DNA of 64,000 nt from Spiroplasma endosymbiont of Lasioglossum villosulum. GTDB lineage: Bacteria; Bacillota_I; Bacilli_A; Mycoplasmatales; VBWQ01. Within the stretch, counting starts at the first letter, position 1, and every line of letters begins with the position of its first letter. Shown piece by piece: positions 51,125 through 62,782 of this stretch. The notes under the pieces were generated by a model that was not told the DNA's origin, searched no databases, and saw nothing but the letters and a program-made list of their open reading frames with translations. A program made the position numbers and the translations under genes. The DNA lies in NCBI RefSeq assembly GCF_964020195.1, contig NZ_OZ026539.1, forward strand, positions 350,299 to 414,298, given 5' to 3'.

Positions 51125-52372
51125 TTATTGATATCCATATCTTCAAGGATGATTTTTATTGGGTATATAAACTTTTTTAGTTTTTATTAAATTTTCTTTT
51201 ATAATTGGTTTTTGTGCTATTTCTTTTAGTTCATACATTTGATTATTGTAACTAAGATATAATTCATTAATAAATGATTTAAGTACAATTACATCAGTTC
51301 TAGGTTGTATGTATTGAACTTTGTTATTTTTATAAGGAAAATACTTTTTACCATAATATGTTATGGTTGAACCACTATCTGTTTTTCTTTTAGAAAATCT
51401 TGAAAGATAAATATTGATTTCTTCCTGTGTAGGAGCTTTAACCATAGCAGATTTAGTATCATCAATAGGAAAGGCAAATTGTTTATTAAAAGTACTTATG
51501 TATGTTTTAAGAAATTTGTTAGCTTCTTCTAAATTTCTAATTTTATTAAGTCGTAATTCACTAATTAAACGACTTTGAAGTGTTCCAAATAAGCGTTCAA
51601 CGCGACCTTTAGCTTGCGGAATTGAAGTTCTGATTATTTCAACACCTAAATCATTATAGGACTTTTGAAATTGAGTATAAGTGTCATTTTCTGTATTTAT
51701 TTTTCCTGCATCAACTTTTTTCTTATATCCAAAAACTGTTCTATTATCGGTATAAAATGTTTTTGGTATTCCATAATTAGTTAAAATTTGATAAAAAATA
51801 TTATAATAACCATCTAATGTTTCTTGATGATCAAATCATAGTCCAACAATATTTCCTGTAGCATCATCAATTGCAGCATGTAAAAATGATTTTGGTTTAT
51901 CGTTACCAAATCAATGATGATTACTGGCGTCCATTTGAATTAATTCACCAAAATTTGTTCTTCGATTTCTTGTTGGATGTAAGTTATTTTTTTTATTTTT
52001 ATGTCTTTTTGGTGAAGTAATTTTTTCTTTAATTAATATAGTATAAAGTGTGCTATATGAAATCTTAATTTTTTCTTCATTAATTAATTTCTCATGAAAA
52101 TGTTGAAAATTAAAATTATAATATTTTGTTTTATACAAGTTTATAATCTTAATTTTGATTTCAAAATTTGTTGCCTTATTAGAAATTTTATTACGAGATT
52201 TATGAATAAAATCAACTTTACCTTCTCTATTAAAAATTTGAATTAATTGGTTAATTCTTCTAATAGTTAGATTAAGTTTATTCTTGGCTTGATGTTTAGA
52301 TAATTTATTAATAATAATATCATTTATAATTTTGTATTTATATTTTTCTTTCATAGTCATACTTCTTTCCAT
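51125..52372 (-). CDS. IS1202-like (ISNCY) DDE transposase
   Basis: A protein of 415 aa. N-terminal helix-turn-helix regions include LSKHQAKNKLNLTIRRINQL. The rve-type core has GELIQMDASNHHWFGNDKPK (first Asp), FYTDNRTVFGYKKK (second Asp), and SIPQAKGRVERLFGTLQSRL (Glu). Its C-terminal DNA-binding part ends NHPWRYGYQ. ATG 52372 was chosen for the preceding TTGGTGAT; the in-frame ATG at 52360 has GGAAAGAAG and is an alternative. The frame is intact. Confidence 0.9.
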
Positions 52373-52424
52373 ATTTATCACCAAGTATATTTAACTTCAC
52401 TTTTGGAAAATTTTTACTCGATAA

Positions 52425-52929
52425 CTAATAGGAAATTATCACTAAATAATGACATAAATTATTTTTAATTAACTTTATTTTTATTTTTTATGAATAATAA
52501 TCAATTTAATAGTGTTTATTTTATAAATAAAAATAAACACTATTAAATGTTTTAATATTTTTTTAATTCTTTGATTATTTTTGATTTTAGTAAAATTATG
52601 ATAAGATATTTTTATATTTATATTAGTTTTTTGCTTTTAAAGTTTTTTTTATTAATAAAATAAATAAAAGGGTTTTGGTCTTTAAAAAAAACTGGTGTAA
52701 ATAAAAACAATTATTTAGAAAATTAATATCAAAATAATTAGAGATAAATTGTTTTTTAACTTTTTACTAGCAAATAATGAAATATTCATATTTAAAATAA
52801 ATAAATGCAGTATTAGTTGGATTGTTAATCTTAAGGAATTAAAAAAATTAACGTATAATTAAATTATCAATAATATAATATAATATTATTTAAGGTTTCT
52901 TAAATTATTTTTTGTTTTTAGGAGGAACT
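52425..52929. other. Intergenic region before plsX
   Basis: No gene seen. It holds a perfect inverted repeat, TTAATAGTGTTTATTTT / AAAATAAACACTATTAA (52506-52546), a terminator-like stem. AT-rich sequence with TATAAT-like stretches (for example GTATAATTAA, 52853) is the likely plsX promoter. Confidence 0.5.
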
Positions 52930-53958
52930 ATGAAAATTGCTTTTGATGTAATGGGTTCAGACCATGGTAGTTTGCCCGCTATTGCTGCAGCGTTAGAAGT
53001 TATTAAAGAATTCAAAAACGTTGAAATTTGTTTAGTTGGTGATGAAAAACAAATTAATGGAAACTTGCAGATTTTATTAAAAAATAAGCCATTATCATCA
53101 AGAATAACAATACTAGCAACAACCCAAGTAATAACTATGAATGATGGTCCACTCGCTGGTATTAGAATGACTGATTCTTCTATGAATCAAGCCATTCAGT
53201 TAGTTAAAAATAAAAAAGCAGATGGGATTCTAACTTCGGGTTCAACTGCTGCCTATCTTGGTGCTTGTCATTTTTTATTAGGCGAAATCAAAGGCATTAA
53301 ACGTCCGGCATTCATGCCAATTATGCCTACTTTAATAAAAGATCGACAAGTAGTATTATTGGATGTTGGAGCAAATATTGAAAACACTGTTGATGAATTA
53401 ATTAATTTTGCATTAATGGCTCATATTTATTGTCAAACTATTCAAAATATTTCACGTCCTAAAATTGGTTTATTAAATATTGGCATTGAAGAAAGCAAAG
53501 GTCCAGAAGTAACTAAAGCAACATATGCTAAACTAAAACAATTAACACAAAAAAATGAAAAGTTAAGTTTTTTAAATTTTCACGGTAATATTGAACCACG
53601 AAATGTTTTAAGTGGTGATGTTGATATTATTATTTGTGATGGTTATTCAGGTAATATTGTTTTAAAATCAGTTGAAGGCATGGCATCATTATTATTTACA
53701 TTAATTAAAAATGGTTATAAAAAAAATTTATGAACTAAATTTTTAGGTTTAATGTCAATTGGTATTTTTAAAAATATTAAAAAGACTTTTGATTATAAGA
53801 ATACAGGTGGTGCTCAATTAATAGGTATTAATGGCATTGCTTTTAAAGCACATGGATCTAGTGATAAAAAATCTTATTATAGTACTTTAAAACTTTTAAT
53901 TCGTGCTATTGAGCAAGATGTTACTAATAAAATAGCTAAACAAATTCAAGAATTATAA
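52930..53958 (+). CDS. plsX: Phosphate acyltransferase PlsX
   Basis: A protein of 342 aa; makes acyl-phosphate from acyl-ACP for PlsY (6414-7127). It has MKIAFDVMGSDHGSLPAI at the start, DGILTSGSTAAYLGACHFLL, RPAFMPIMPT, LLDVGANIENT, LNIGIEESKGPE, and GYSGNIVLKSVEGMA. The start has AGGAGG; the upstream in-frame TTG at 52912 was rejected. rnc follows after 28 bp. Confidence 0.96.
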
Positions 53959-53986
53959 TTTATAAATAAGTATTAAGGAGAAAAAT

Positions 53987-54706
53987 ATGATTAATATTGA
54001 ACATATTTTAAAATCGAGTATTTTAGAAAAAATTAAATCTAATCGTAATTATCGTGAAGCGTTTACTCATCGTTCTTTTTCAAACGAACATAATTTAGAT
54101 TATTCATATGAGCGATTAGAATTTTTGGGTGATTCGATTTTAGGGGAAAATATTTCAACTTACATTTGGCACTTATTTCCAAATAAAGATGAGGGACAAT
54201 TAACAAGTTTACGTAGTAAAGCAGTTAGACAAGAAACATTGGCAGCAGTGGCAATTGCTCTAGGATTACAAGATTATTTATTTTTGGGAAATGGTGAAAA
54301 AAATACAGGTGGGCAACAACGCGAAAGTATTTTATCAGATGTTTTTGAATCATTTCTTGCTGCAGTATATCTTGATTTAGGAAATAGTGCCGTTAAAAAA
54401 ATCTTAGATTTAACTTTATTTGAATTAATTAAAACTAATCAGTTAGAAACAATTATTGATTATAAAACTAAATTACAAGAATTAGTACAGGCAGAAAAAA
54501 GAGATCCTATTAATTATAAAACTATGGAACAAATTAAAAAAGATAATATTACTTATTTTATTGTTCATGTGTATTTAGATAATAAAATACTAATGGGGAA
54601 AGGAGTAGGAACAAATAAAAAGAAAGCTGAGCAAGAAGCAGCAAAGTCAGCTTTAGCAAAACTGTCAAAATCTAATTTATTAATAAGTGATCATAAGAAG
54701 GGATAA
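53987..54706 (+). CDS. rnc: Ribonuclease III
   Basis: A protein of 239 aa; double-strand-specific endonuclease for rRNA and mRNA. The signature ERLEFLGDSILGENISTYI and the second catalytic block ILSDVFESFLAAVYLDLG are present. The C-terminal dsRBD has DYKTKLQELVQAEKRDPINY and KKKAEQEAAKSALAKL. AAGGAG upstream. Between plsX and the permease gene, all in one transcription unit. Confidence 0.97.
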   Translation: MINIEHILKSSILEKIKSNRNYREAFTHRSFSNEHNLDYSYERLEFLGDSILGENISTYIWHLFPNKDEGQLTSLRSKAVRQETLAAVAIALGLQDYLFLGNGEKNTGGQQRESILSDVFESFLAAVYLDLGNSAVKKILDLTLFELIKTNQLETIIDYKTKLQELVQAEKRDPINYKTMEQIKKDNITYFIVHVYLDNKILMGKGVGTNKKKAEQEAAKSALAKLSKSNLLISDHKKG

Positions 54707-54708
54707 TC

Positions 54709-57700
54709 ATGTTTAAATTATTACGTAATTATATTCGTGAACAAAAAAACAATTTATTACAAATGTTTGGTTTAGGTTTTTTAGTAATGATTATGATTAT
54801 TGCCTTTTTATCATTAAATTTTTCTAATAATTATTTATTTGAACAATATGTTAACGATATTGCTCATAATGAATTTAACCAATATACATTTTTTTCACCA
54901 GTGGAATATGTTAATTTTGATGGAAAATATAATGAAAAAGATAAAAATGGTTCTTATTTAAATAATATTAATTATTATCAAAAAGATAATATTATTGATA
55001 AAGAAAAGATGGCAAAAGCTACTTTTCAGTTAACAATACCAGATGCTACTAGACCTGATATATATCGTTTTACTTTTTATGGAGGACTCGCTAATAGTAA
55101 AGAATATTTTGCTATTGGTGATAGTTTTTTTAATGATACTAGCCATAAATATATTGATTTTAAAATTAATATTCCTATTAATTATCCATCTTATGATACT
55201 CATAAAGCAACGATAGAACAATATGCTAATATTCTAAATCAATATCTATATGATCCATTACATCCAGAAAATGCAACAAATTTTATGATTACTAGTGAAG
55301 CTGCTTTACAGTTTTATAATGATAATTTTAAAGGAAAAACTGAGTATCCATATGCTAATCGAAACTATAGTGAAATAGATATTAAAAATGAAGCTAAGTT
55401 ATATGAAATAATGTCAATGGGAATGTTATATAAAGATATTGAATGACAACATGCTGTTATGGTCCGTGATTTATTAATTACTAGTAAAAATTTTGCTTTT
55501 ATTGAAACAGGACCTGAATATATTGTTAATAAAGCAATTATTGTCAAAGATGGTGGCCCAAGTTTAACAGAAAAACCATTACAAGATAATGAAATTTTAA
55601 TTTACAAACATTTTGCTGAACTAAATAATTTACATATTGGTCAAAATTATGTAATTGCTGGACAAACGTTTATTATTCGTGGTTATGCTACAAGCTCATT
55701 AGCAGCATTTGTTGGTCGTTATTTTGGTAATTCACTTGATTTAAAAAATAATACTGTTGCTTTTACTAATGGTAATACGATGCACAAAGTTGAATCTGAT
55801 TTAAAGGCATTTAGCAGTAATATTGATGATTTTTTTTTAGGTATTAATCCTGACTTGGCTAAAAATATTGATTCACAAATAAATAATGAATGAATTTATA
55901 ATTATCTTCATGCAACTTATAAAACACCTACTGATATAGCAAGTACAAAATATTATAATAATGGTATTGAATATAATAAAATAGTTTCACCTTTAAATAT
56001 CAATAATCCTAGATTTTATACTAGTATGCAAGAATGATCTTTTAGTTCCATTAATAATAGAATTAATGTTATTGAAGAGATTTCTAGTTTATTTTTAATT
56101 TTAATTTTTATTGTGACTACTATTATTATTTTTATTATTACTTTTAAAATGATTGATCGTAATAAAAAATTAATTGGAATTTTAAAAGCAACAGGATATA
56201 AAAGTTGACAATTAAGTATATCATTAGTAATTTCAATTATTGCTCCTTTATTTATTTTTGCTATTATTGGTGTTTTAATTTCGATTCCAGTTGCGCATTA
56301 TTTAATTTATATTACTAATATTAGTACTGTTGCCTTAATTAGTTATGGTTGGTATTTTAATATTGTTACTGCTATTTTATTACTTGTTATTCCAATCATT
56401 AGTTTAACTTTCATTAGTTTTTTAATGGTATTATTCTTATTAAGAAATAAACCCTTAGATTTAATTACTAATAATATTTCAAAACAAAAATATAAAATAA
56501 ATATTAGTTCAACTTTTACTTTTATTGCAAGATATGTGATTGGTAGATTTAGTTATCGTAATAAGTTGGCCGTTACTACTTCACTACGTAGTTTTGGTAA
56601 AACATTAATTATGTGTTTTACTAGTATTTTTGCTGCAACATTAGTATTCTTTGCGCTTGCTGCTAGTGGTTTAGTTAATAATATGTTAGGTTCACAATTT
56701 GCGGGAACTAATTTTAATTATCAAAATGGTTATCAATTTGATGATAATATTAAAACTAACTTTATTAATAACGAAAATAAATTAATGTATCAATTTAATA
56801 GTGTTGATAATATTAAAAGTAAAATTTCATTATATCCAGAATTATTAGCGGCAATTAAACAATTTGATCCTCTTAATCCTAATAAATCAATTGTAATTAA
56901 TGTTCAAAATCGTTATATTATGGGTAGTGAATTATTAAAAATAAAACAATGAATTGATGCTAATCCATCAAAGATTCCATCAATAATTAAGAATTTTTTA
57001 GAAAAAAATAAAATATTATTTAATTATTTAACCAATAATAATGGTAAAAACAATACTGATTTATTGATAAGTTTTGGTTTAATTCCTTATGATGAACAGT
57101 ATGAAGTACCATACACACAATTAGAACTTGATAAGGCTAATCTGTTACTTCCTAATCAGCGTGGTGCTGTTTTTGATAATGATACACAAACCTTATCAAA
57201 AGAATCTTTTAAAAATTGAAGTGCACCAAGAACTGCTTATGGTATTGATGATAGTTTAAGTGATTTTTTATCTCTAAATTTTAGTATAAGTGATTTCTCT
57301 ACTTTTAGTAAATTAAATTTAACTGATATGGAAGTTTCTAATAATTGGCAAGATAAACAATTTATTAATATTCGTAATCATTTAATTCAAAAATTAGGAA
57401 TTAAAAATCCAGATAGTAGTGCTGTTCAATTTATTCCAATGGCTACTTCTGCTTTACCTTCGGTTGTTAATGTTTATAATGGTGGAGAACAACTTAATAA
57501 TAGTGTTATTTATAGGTATAAAGGATTAGATAATCAAACAAAATATATAATTGGTGTTGCTTATGATTATATTAATAAATTAGATCCAAAAATAATAGTA
57601 ATGCCCAAACTTTGACTTAATGAGATTTTATTTGGTAGTAAAAGTGATTTATTAGAAAATAATTTTGCTAATAGTAAATTAAGCAAATTTACTGATAATG

Positions 57701-58266
57701 AGTTTAAACATTACTTACCAATTATTAGTAATAAAAATGATTATAATATTGATTTAGCACAAATTTCACACTCAGGATATTTGGAAAGTAAAGGTATTAG
57801 TACTTCATTATCATTGGTGTATGATATTAGTAATTTACGTAGTATTATGAAGAATAATCAATATAGTTTACAAATAATAATTTCATTTTTTGGTATTTTT
57901 AGTGTTACATTATCACTAATGATTATTGTTATTGTTACTAATATTAGTGTTCGTGATAATTTAATATTAATTAATATTTTACGAAGTTTAGGTTATACTG
58001 CATTAGAAGTTTCTTATAATTTCTTTCTGGTAATAATACCTGCATTGGTAATGAGTAGTTTGGTTGCTGTTTTTATTGTTCCTTCTTTAGTAATGGTACT
58101 TTCTAATTTATTAGCAACTTTTGCAAAAATCGCATTTCCTATTGTTTTTCGTTGATGATATTTTGCATTGATGATTAGTATAAATATTTTAATTTATTTA
58201 GTCTCATACATTATTACTTGAAAGTTAAACGTTAATAATAAACAATTAATGACATTAACTAAATAA
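54709..58266 (+). CDS. Giant FtsX/MacB-like ABC-transporter permease
   Basis: A protein of 1,185 aa. An N-terminal TM helix (LLQMFGLGFLVMIMIIAFLS) and a large extracytoplasmic domain come first. FtsX-type TM clusters follow near residues 465-590 (LFLILIFIVTTIIIFIITFK, GILKATGYKSWQLSISLVIS), a second set starts at about 620 (LRSFGKTLIMCFTSIFAATL), and a last set lies at about 1055-1170 (ISFFGIFSVTLSLMIIVIV, LRSLGYTALEVSYNF). Mollicutes use such permeases with an ATPase that is not in this window. It starts two bases after rnc. Confidence 0.88.
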
Positions 58267-58381
58267 TATATAATCTGGTTTACTGCTTAAAATAAAAAAT
58301 TACACATTAAAATGTTTTAATTTTAAAAATATTTTTAAATTGATAAAATTAACTTGAAGTATCAACTGGGGTTAGTGGAAT

Positions 58382-60435
58382 ATGGTAAAAATATTTTTCA
58401 ATTATTTGCGTGAACAAAGAAAAAATATTATTCAAGTTTTAGGGTTAGGCTTTTTAGTTATGATTATGATTATAACTTTTTTAAGCATTCAATTTTCTGA
58501 TCAATATGTAAAAAATCAATATTTAAATGATATTAGTCAAAATACTAATTTTCAAGAATTAAATGAATTACCAATTGAAAAAAATAGTTTTGAAAAAGAA
58601 TATAATTATTATAAAACACATTTAGGATTATGATTGGAAAATATGTCATATTATAAACAAGATGATAGTATTGATACTTTTAAATTAAATCATGCAACTT
58701 TTCAAATTGTTTTAGTTAATGCTAATAGCGATACTTATCGTTTTATTTTTAATGGTAGTAGTGATTTAAGTGATTCTCATGCTAATAATTATTTACAAAT
58801 CGGAAATAACATATCTACTAAATATCATCATCATTATGTTGATTTTAAACTATTAGTTCCTAATGATTATCATCAAGGTTATAATTCTTCTGAAGAATAT
58901 AAAAATGCAATGCGTAATTTAATTAATAGTTATGTTTATGATGGAAAGACAAATATTAATCAAGTAAACTATTTTATTTTAAATGATAAAGCATTAAAAA
59001 TTTATCAAGATGAAATTTATCATAAAATATCATACGCTAATCATGAATATAATACAATTGATATTTCTTTGCAATCACAACTATATTTTTTAATTATTAA
59101 TGGCATGTTATTTCAAAATATTGAATGAAATCAATATACTTTAGTTAATGATTTATTAATGACCGGTAAATCTTTTCTATTTACACAAACAGTTCCTAAA
59201 AATATTATTGATCCACCAATTTTAGTAGGTAATTATAAACAAAGTTTAGAAGAGTTACCATTACAAGATAATGAAATTTTAATTTATGAACAATTTGCTA
59301 ATAATAATAATTTAAAAATTGGTGATAAGTATAATATTGTTAATCGTACTTTTACTGTTAGAGGATTTGTTACTAGTCGTAATAGTGCTTTTATTGCTAA
59401 TAATATTAGTGGATTGATGGATCCAAAAAATAAAACAGTTGCTTTTGTTAATAGTAATACAATGACTAATATCAATAATGATTTTAAGGGTTTTATTGAT
59501 AAAAATAAACAAAAAAATAGTTTTAATCCAGTTTATCCTGAACGTAGTTTAAATCCATGATTATATAATATATTACATAATCAATTAGCATATGGTCACC
59601 ATTATCAAAATCTTACTAATGGTATAAATTTTGCTAATGTTGCTAGTATTTTAACAAATGATGATTATTTATGAAGACCTTATAATGAAAATGCTATTTT
59701 TTTCTTAAATGAGCGAATTAATTTGACACAAAATGTCGGTATAATATTTTTAACATTAATTTTTACTGTCACTAGTGTTATTATTTTAATGGTAGTATGA
59801 AAGATGATTCATCATAATCATAAATTAATTGGAATTTTAAAAACATTGGGTTATAAAAATTGACAATTAACAATTTCTTTGGTTTTAGCTATTATTTGAC
59901 TTTTATTTATTTTTGCTATTATTGGTGTTTTTATATCAGTATTTATTAGTCATATTCTTATTAATAGTCATAACTTGTATTTAGCGTTAATTAACTATGG
60001 ATGATATATAAATGTGCATATGACAATTATTGTGGTAACTGTTCCTTTATTGTTATTAGTAATTATTAGTTTTTTTATAGTTTATTTATTTTTACAAAAA
60101 AACCACTTGACTTAATTAGTAGTAAAAATTTTAAAAAATATCATCATTTAAATATTAGCAAAATTTTTAATTTTATTAGTGTTAAAGTTATTGGTGATAT
60201 TAGTTATCATAATAAATTGGCAATAACTATTAGCATGCGTAGTTTTGGTAAATTAGTTATCATTAGTATAGTTAGTATTTTTGCTGCCACATTAATGCTA
60301 TTTTCAATTGCAGCTAGTCGTTTAGTTAATGATATGTTATCATTACAATTTGAAGGAATTAATTTTAATTATTTAAATAGTTATCATTATGAAGATATTG
60401 AAAATAATTGGGAGATTGTCAAAAATCCGGAATAA
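58382..60435 (+). pseudogene. Second FtsX-like permease, frameshifted and truncated
   Basis: It is a paralogue of the gene at 54709 with the same N-terminus (LREQRKNIIQVLGLGFLVMI), ELPLQDNEILIYEQFA, GILKTLGYKNWQLTISLV, and SMRSFGKLVIISIVSIFAAT. At the A7 run 60096-60102 the frame is lost (expected KPLDLI). The coding sense continues in another frame to NWEIVKNPE and TAA 60435. The homologous part resumes at about 63481, after a 3 kb block of phage and IS DNA. It is thus broken twice. Confidence 0.85.
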
Positions 60436-60602
60436 ATTAAATCTATATAGTCTTATTATATTTTAGACAAGAAATAATTTGGATTTTTATGAAATTGTAC
60501 ATTTATCTTACTATTTTTTAAAACATATTTCAACTAAAATACTTAATTTTAAACATTATTAAAAAATTAAAAAATAAATTTAATATTTATACACAACAAA
60601 AA

Positions 60603-60634
60603 TTCTTATTAAGGTATCCTTAATAAGTTTTATT
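60603..60634 (-). terminator. Terminator after the second transposase
   Basis: CTTATTAAGG pairs with CCTTAATAAG, with flanking A and T runs, 36 bases after the transposase stop. It corresponds to the hairpin at 41706 in the first locus. Confidence 0.75.
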
Positions 60635-60670
60635 CTATTTTGATTTTTTAAAAAAAAGTTAAATTTTAAT

Positions 60671-61801
60671 TTATAATAATTGTATCTCTGTATTTATTTT
60701 ATTACATTTAGAAATAACCATTTTAATGTAAATACTAATATTATATGTTCTATTACCAAGCATTTCTTTTAAAACATGTCAAATATTAGTTTCTGTAAAG
60801 CAACCAATATTTCATTTTTTACCTTGATTTTCAATACCTTGTTTATTATTTTTAAAATATTTTTTCTTTAATTTTTTATGATTATCTAATTGGTTATATA
60901 AATAATCAATTAATTTTTCATATTGACCATTATTAATTAAATTTTTACAATTATTATATTCTTTTACATACTTTCCTTTATTTCCGGCCATTATTCCAAG
61001 ATATAATGTTCTAATTAAATGAAATTTATCTAAAACAAACTGTTCACCTAAATAATCAGCAACTTCTTTAATTCATCCTGCACTATCACCACAAATAATA
61101 ATTTTAGCTTGCTCAATATTTTCATAAAATTTTTGACAATGCTCTTTAACAAATTCAGCAGTCTTTTTAACTCCAATTGCTGTTTTTGTTGGTCTAATAA
61201 TTGCTTTTACTCTTTTATTTTGTACTTTATGATTAATATTATCTGTATATGTTACTATTAATCGTATAGAGTGTTTTATACCTTTACGTTTAAAATTTCA
61301 AAACTTTTGATGTCCATCATCAATCGCTACAAAAATAGGTTGATTTTTTTCTAATTTTACTTTTACTGGATTTGCTTCAATTACTTCTAAATTTTTAAAA
61401 ACTCTATGAACAGTACTAACACTAATACCTGCTTTTTTACAAATTGCACAAATATCATGATATCTTTTTCCATCAGCAAAATATTCAATAATAGTTTGTT
61501 CAATATCTTCACCAATTCTTTTATATTTAGGTAATTCTAGTCATTCATCAACTAAACAAACTCTTACTCATTTTTTTAATTGTTCATCAAAATATTCATA
61601 AATTCTTCTTTTATAAGTTACTAATCCATACATTATTTTTCTTGTTCGATATTGATAATCAACAATTTTATATTTCTTTTTGTCTCTTGTATTTTTTATT
61701 CTTCAATCTCATTTTTCTCATTTCTTTGTTATATGTTCTAAAACTAATTTATCAATTTTTTCACTTTGTTCTCTAAAATTTCATTTATAATTAAAACTCA
61801 T
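60671..61801 (-). CDS. UPF0236 (ISLre2) family transposase
   Basis: A protein of 376 aa, intact. It begins MSFNYKWNFREQSEKIDKLV, then GLVTYKRRIYEYFD, PIFVAIDDGHQKFWNFKRKG (first Asp), KIIICGDSAGWIKEVA (second), VLDKFHLIRTLYLGIMAG, and NIGCFTETNIWHVLKEML near the end. This family moves ISLre2 elements. It is divergent from a terL remnant, as its relative at 40506 is divergent from complete terL. GGAGAG precedes the ATG. Confidence 0.92.
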
Positions 61802-62142
61802 ATTTTTTACTCTCCTAATCTGTTTCTGCATCAATTATTAATTTTAATTTACATAAATTTAAAGTGTTAAAATATGGTAAATTAAAATAATAATCTATTT
61901 TTCTTTATTTTATTCACAATAATCCACATAAGAACGTAATTATTACTAAAATAATGCTACTGTGAAAAAAAGTACTTTCATATTTACAATATAATAAACA
62001 AGTTACATATAATTAATAGTATATGTATCACAAAATAAACACCTTTAATTTAGGCGTTATTTTGCGTTTAAAAGCATACTTGTAAAAATAATCAAAAATA
62101 GTACAATTTATAAGTAAAATCAAGGAAAAAAGGAGTAAAAAA
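61802..62142 (+). other. terL 3' remnant and promoter region of the remnant prophage
   Basis: From 61950 to 61994 the sequence encodes NNATVKKSTFIFTI and TAA, matching the terL end NNATVKKSIFTFAI at 38725; the rest of terL is missing. From about 62030 to 62140 it matches, in opposite orientation, the promoter region 38590-38690 of the first prophage (AAAAGCATACTTGTAAAAAT in both). No other gene seen. Confidence 0.75.
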
Positions 62143-62469
62143 ATGAAAGATACGGAAGATATAAACATTTGTATAACAAATGAAAACGAAAATGAAATTG
62201 AAGATAAAGATTTAGTAATTTTAAATTGTGAGTTTTGTACTAAAAATGTAAAAATTAATAAAAATAATTTTAAAACAGAAAAAAATCGTTGAGCAATGTG
62301 TTCAAAAATTTGCTTTGATAAATTTTTTAAACTTTCAAATGCTTTGGAATATTGTCAAAAAAATGAACATAAAGTTTTTACAAGAGAATTTACTAAAAAT
62401 TATAATTTAGTACAAAAATTACAAAAAGAATTTAAAAGTTATAGAAAAAATAAAAAACTAACAAATTAA
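62143..62469 (+). CDS. Prophage-remnant zinc-finger-like protein
   Basis: A protein of 108 aa with NCEFCTKNVKINKNNF and WAMCSKICFDKFFK: two Cys pairs 24 residues apart, probably one zinc site as in FCS/TRASH-like fingers. The rest is basic and helical. AAGGAG upstream. It is absent from the first prophage at the equivalent place (between terL and the membrane protein). Confidence 0.75.
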
Positions 62470-62487
62470 AAAAAGGAGTTATTTAAC

Positions 62488-62781
62488 ATGAAAACATGAA
62501 TCAAAACAAATTTAAGTAAAATAACATTAGCATTAGCACTAACTGGTGCTACAACTGGAACAATAGGATTAATCATGGGGGGAGTGCTTACCCATAATGT
62601 AGGTACTAATGTTAAGCATTATTTAGACCACAATAAACAAATTATTTTTGGTACTTCAACAATATGAGAAAGAAAAAATCATAGTAAAGATATAATGGAT
62701 TTATATTTTGCAATTAATAAATTTACAGATGATGCCATAGAATGAGATGGTACATATCCTGATGGATATTTTAATAAATAA
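62488..62781 (+). CDS. Prophage-remnant exported/membrane protein
   Basis: A protein of 97 aa: MKTWIKTNLSKITLALALTG (basic start and h-region), Gly-rich TTGTIGLIMGGVLTHNVG, then an outside part ending WDGTYPDGYFNK. It is the in-frame relative of the G8-shifted gene at 38227; here the equivalent G run is six. AAGGAG upstream. Its stop nearly meets the end of the converging fragment at 62783. Confidence 0.75.
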
Positions 62782-62782
62782 T

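Larger units (their letters stand above)
50327..52424 (-). mobile_element. IS1202-like element carrying a passenger gene
   Basis: The ends read inward are TATCGAGTGAAAATTTCCCA (50327) and TATCGAGTAAAAATTTTCCA (52424), a clear imperfect inverted repeat of about 24 bp. Between them are the transposase (51125-52372, minus) and a divergent-type gene with its own leader (50553-50972, plus). No nearer left terminus was found between 50973 and 51125. If these are the true ends, the element is about 2.1 kb and carries cargo. Target duplication not determined. Confidence 0.65.

Noticed and set aside
53000..58000. An ATP-binding subunit gene partnering the FtsX-like permeases
   Set aside because: No P-loop ABC signature was found near these genes; the ATPase must be encoded outside the window.
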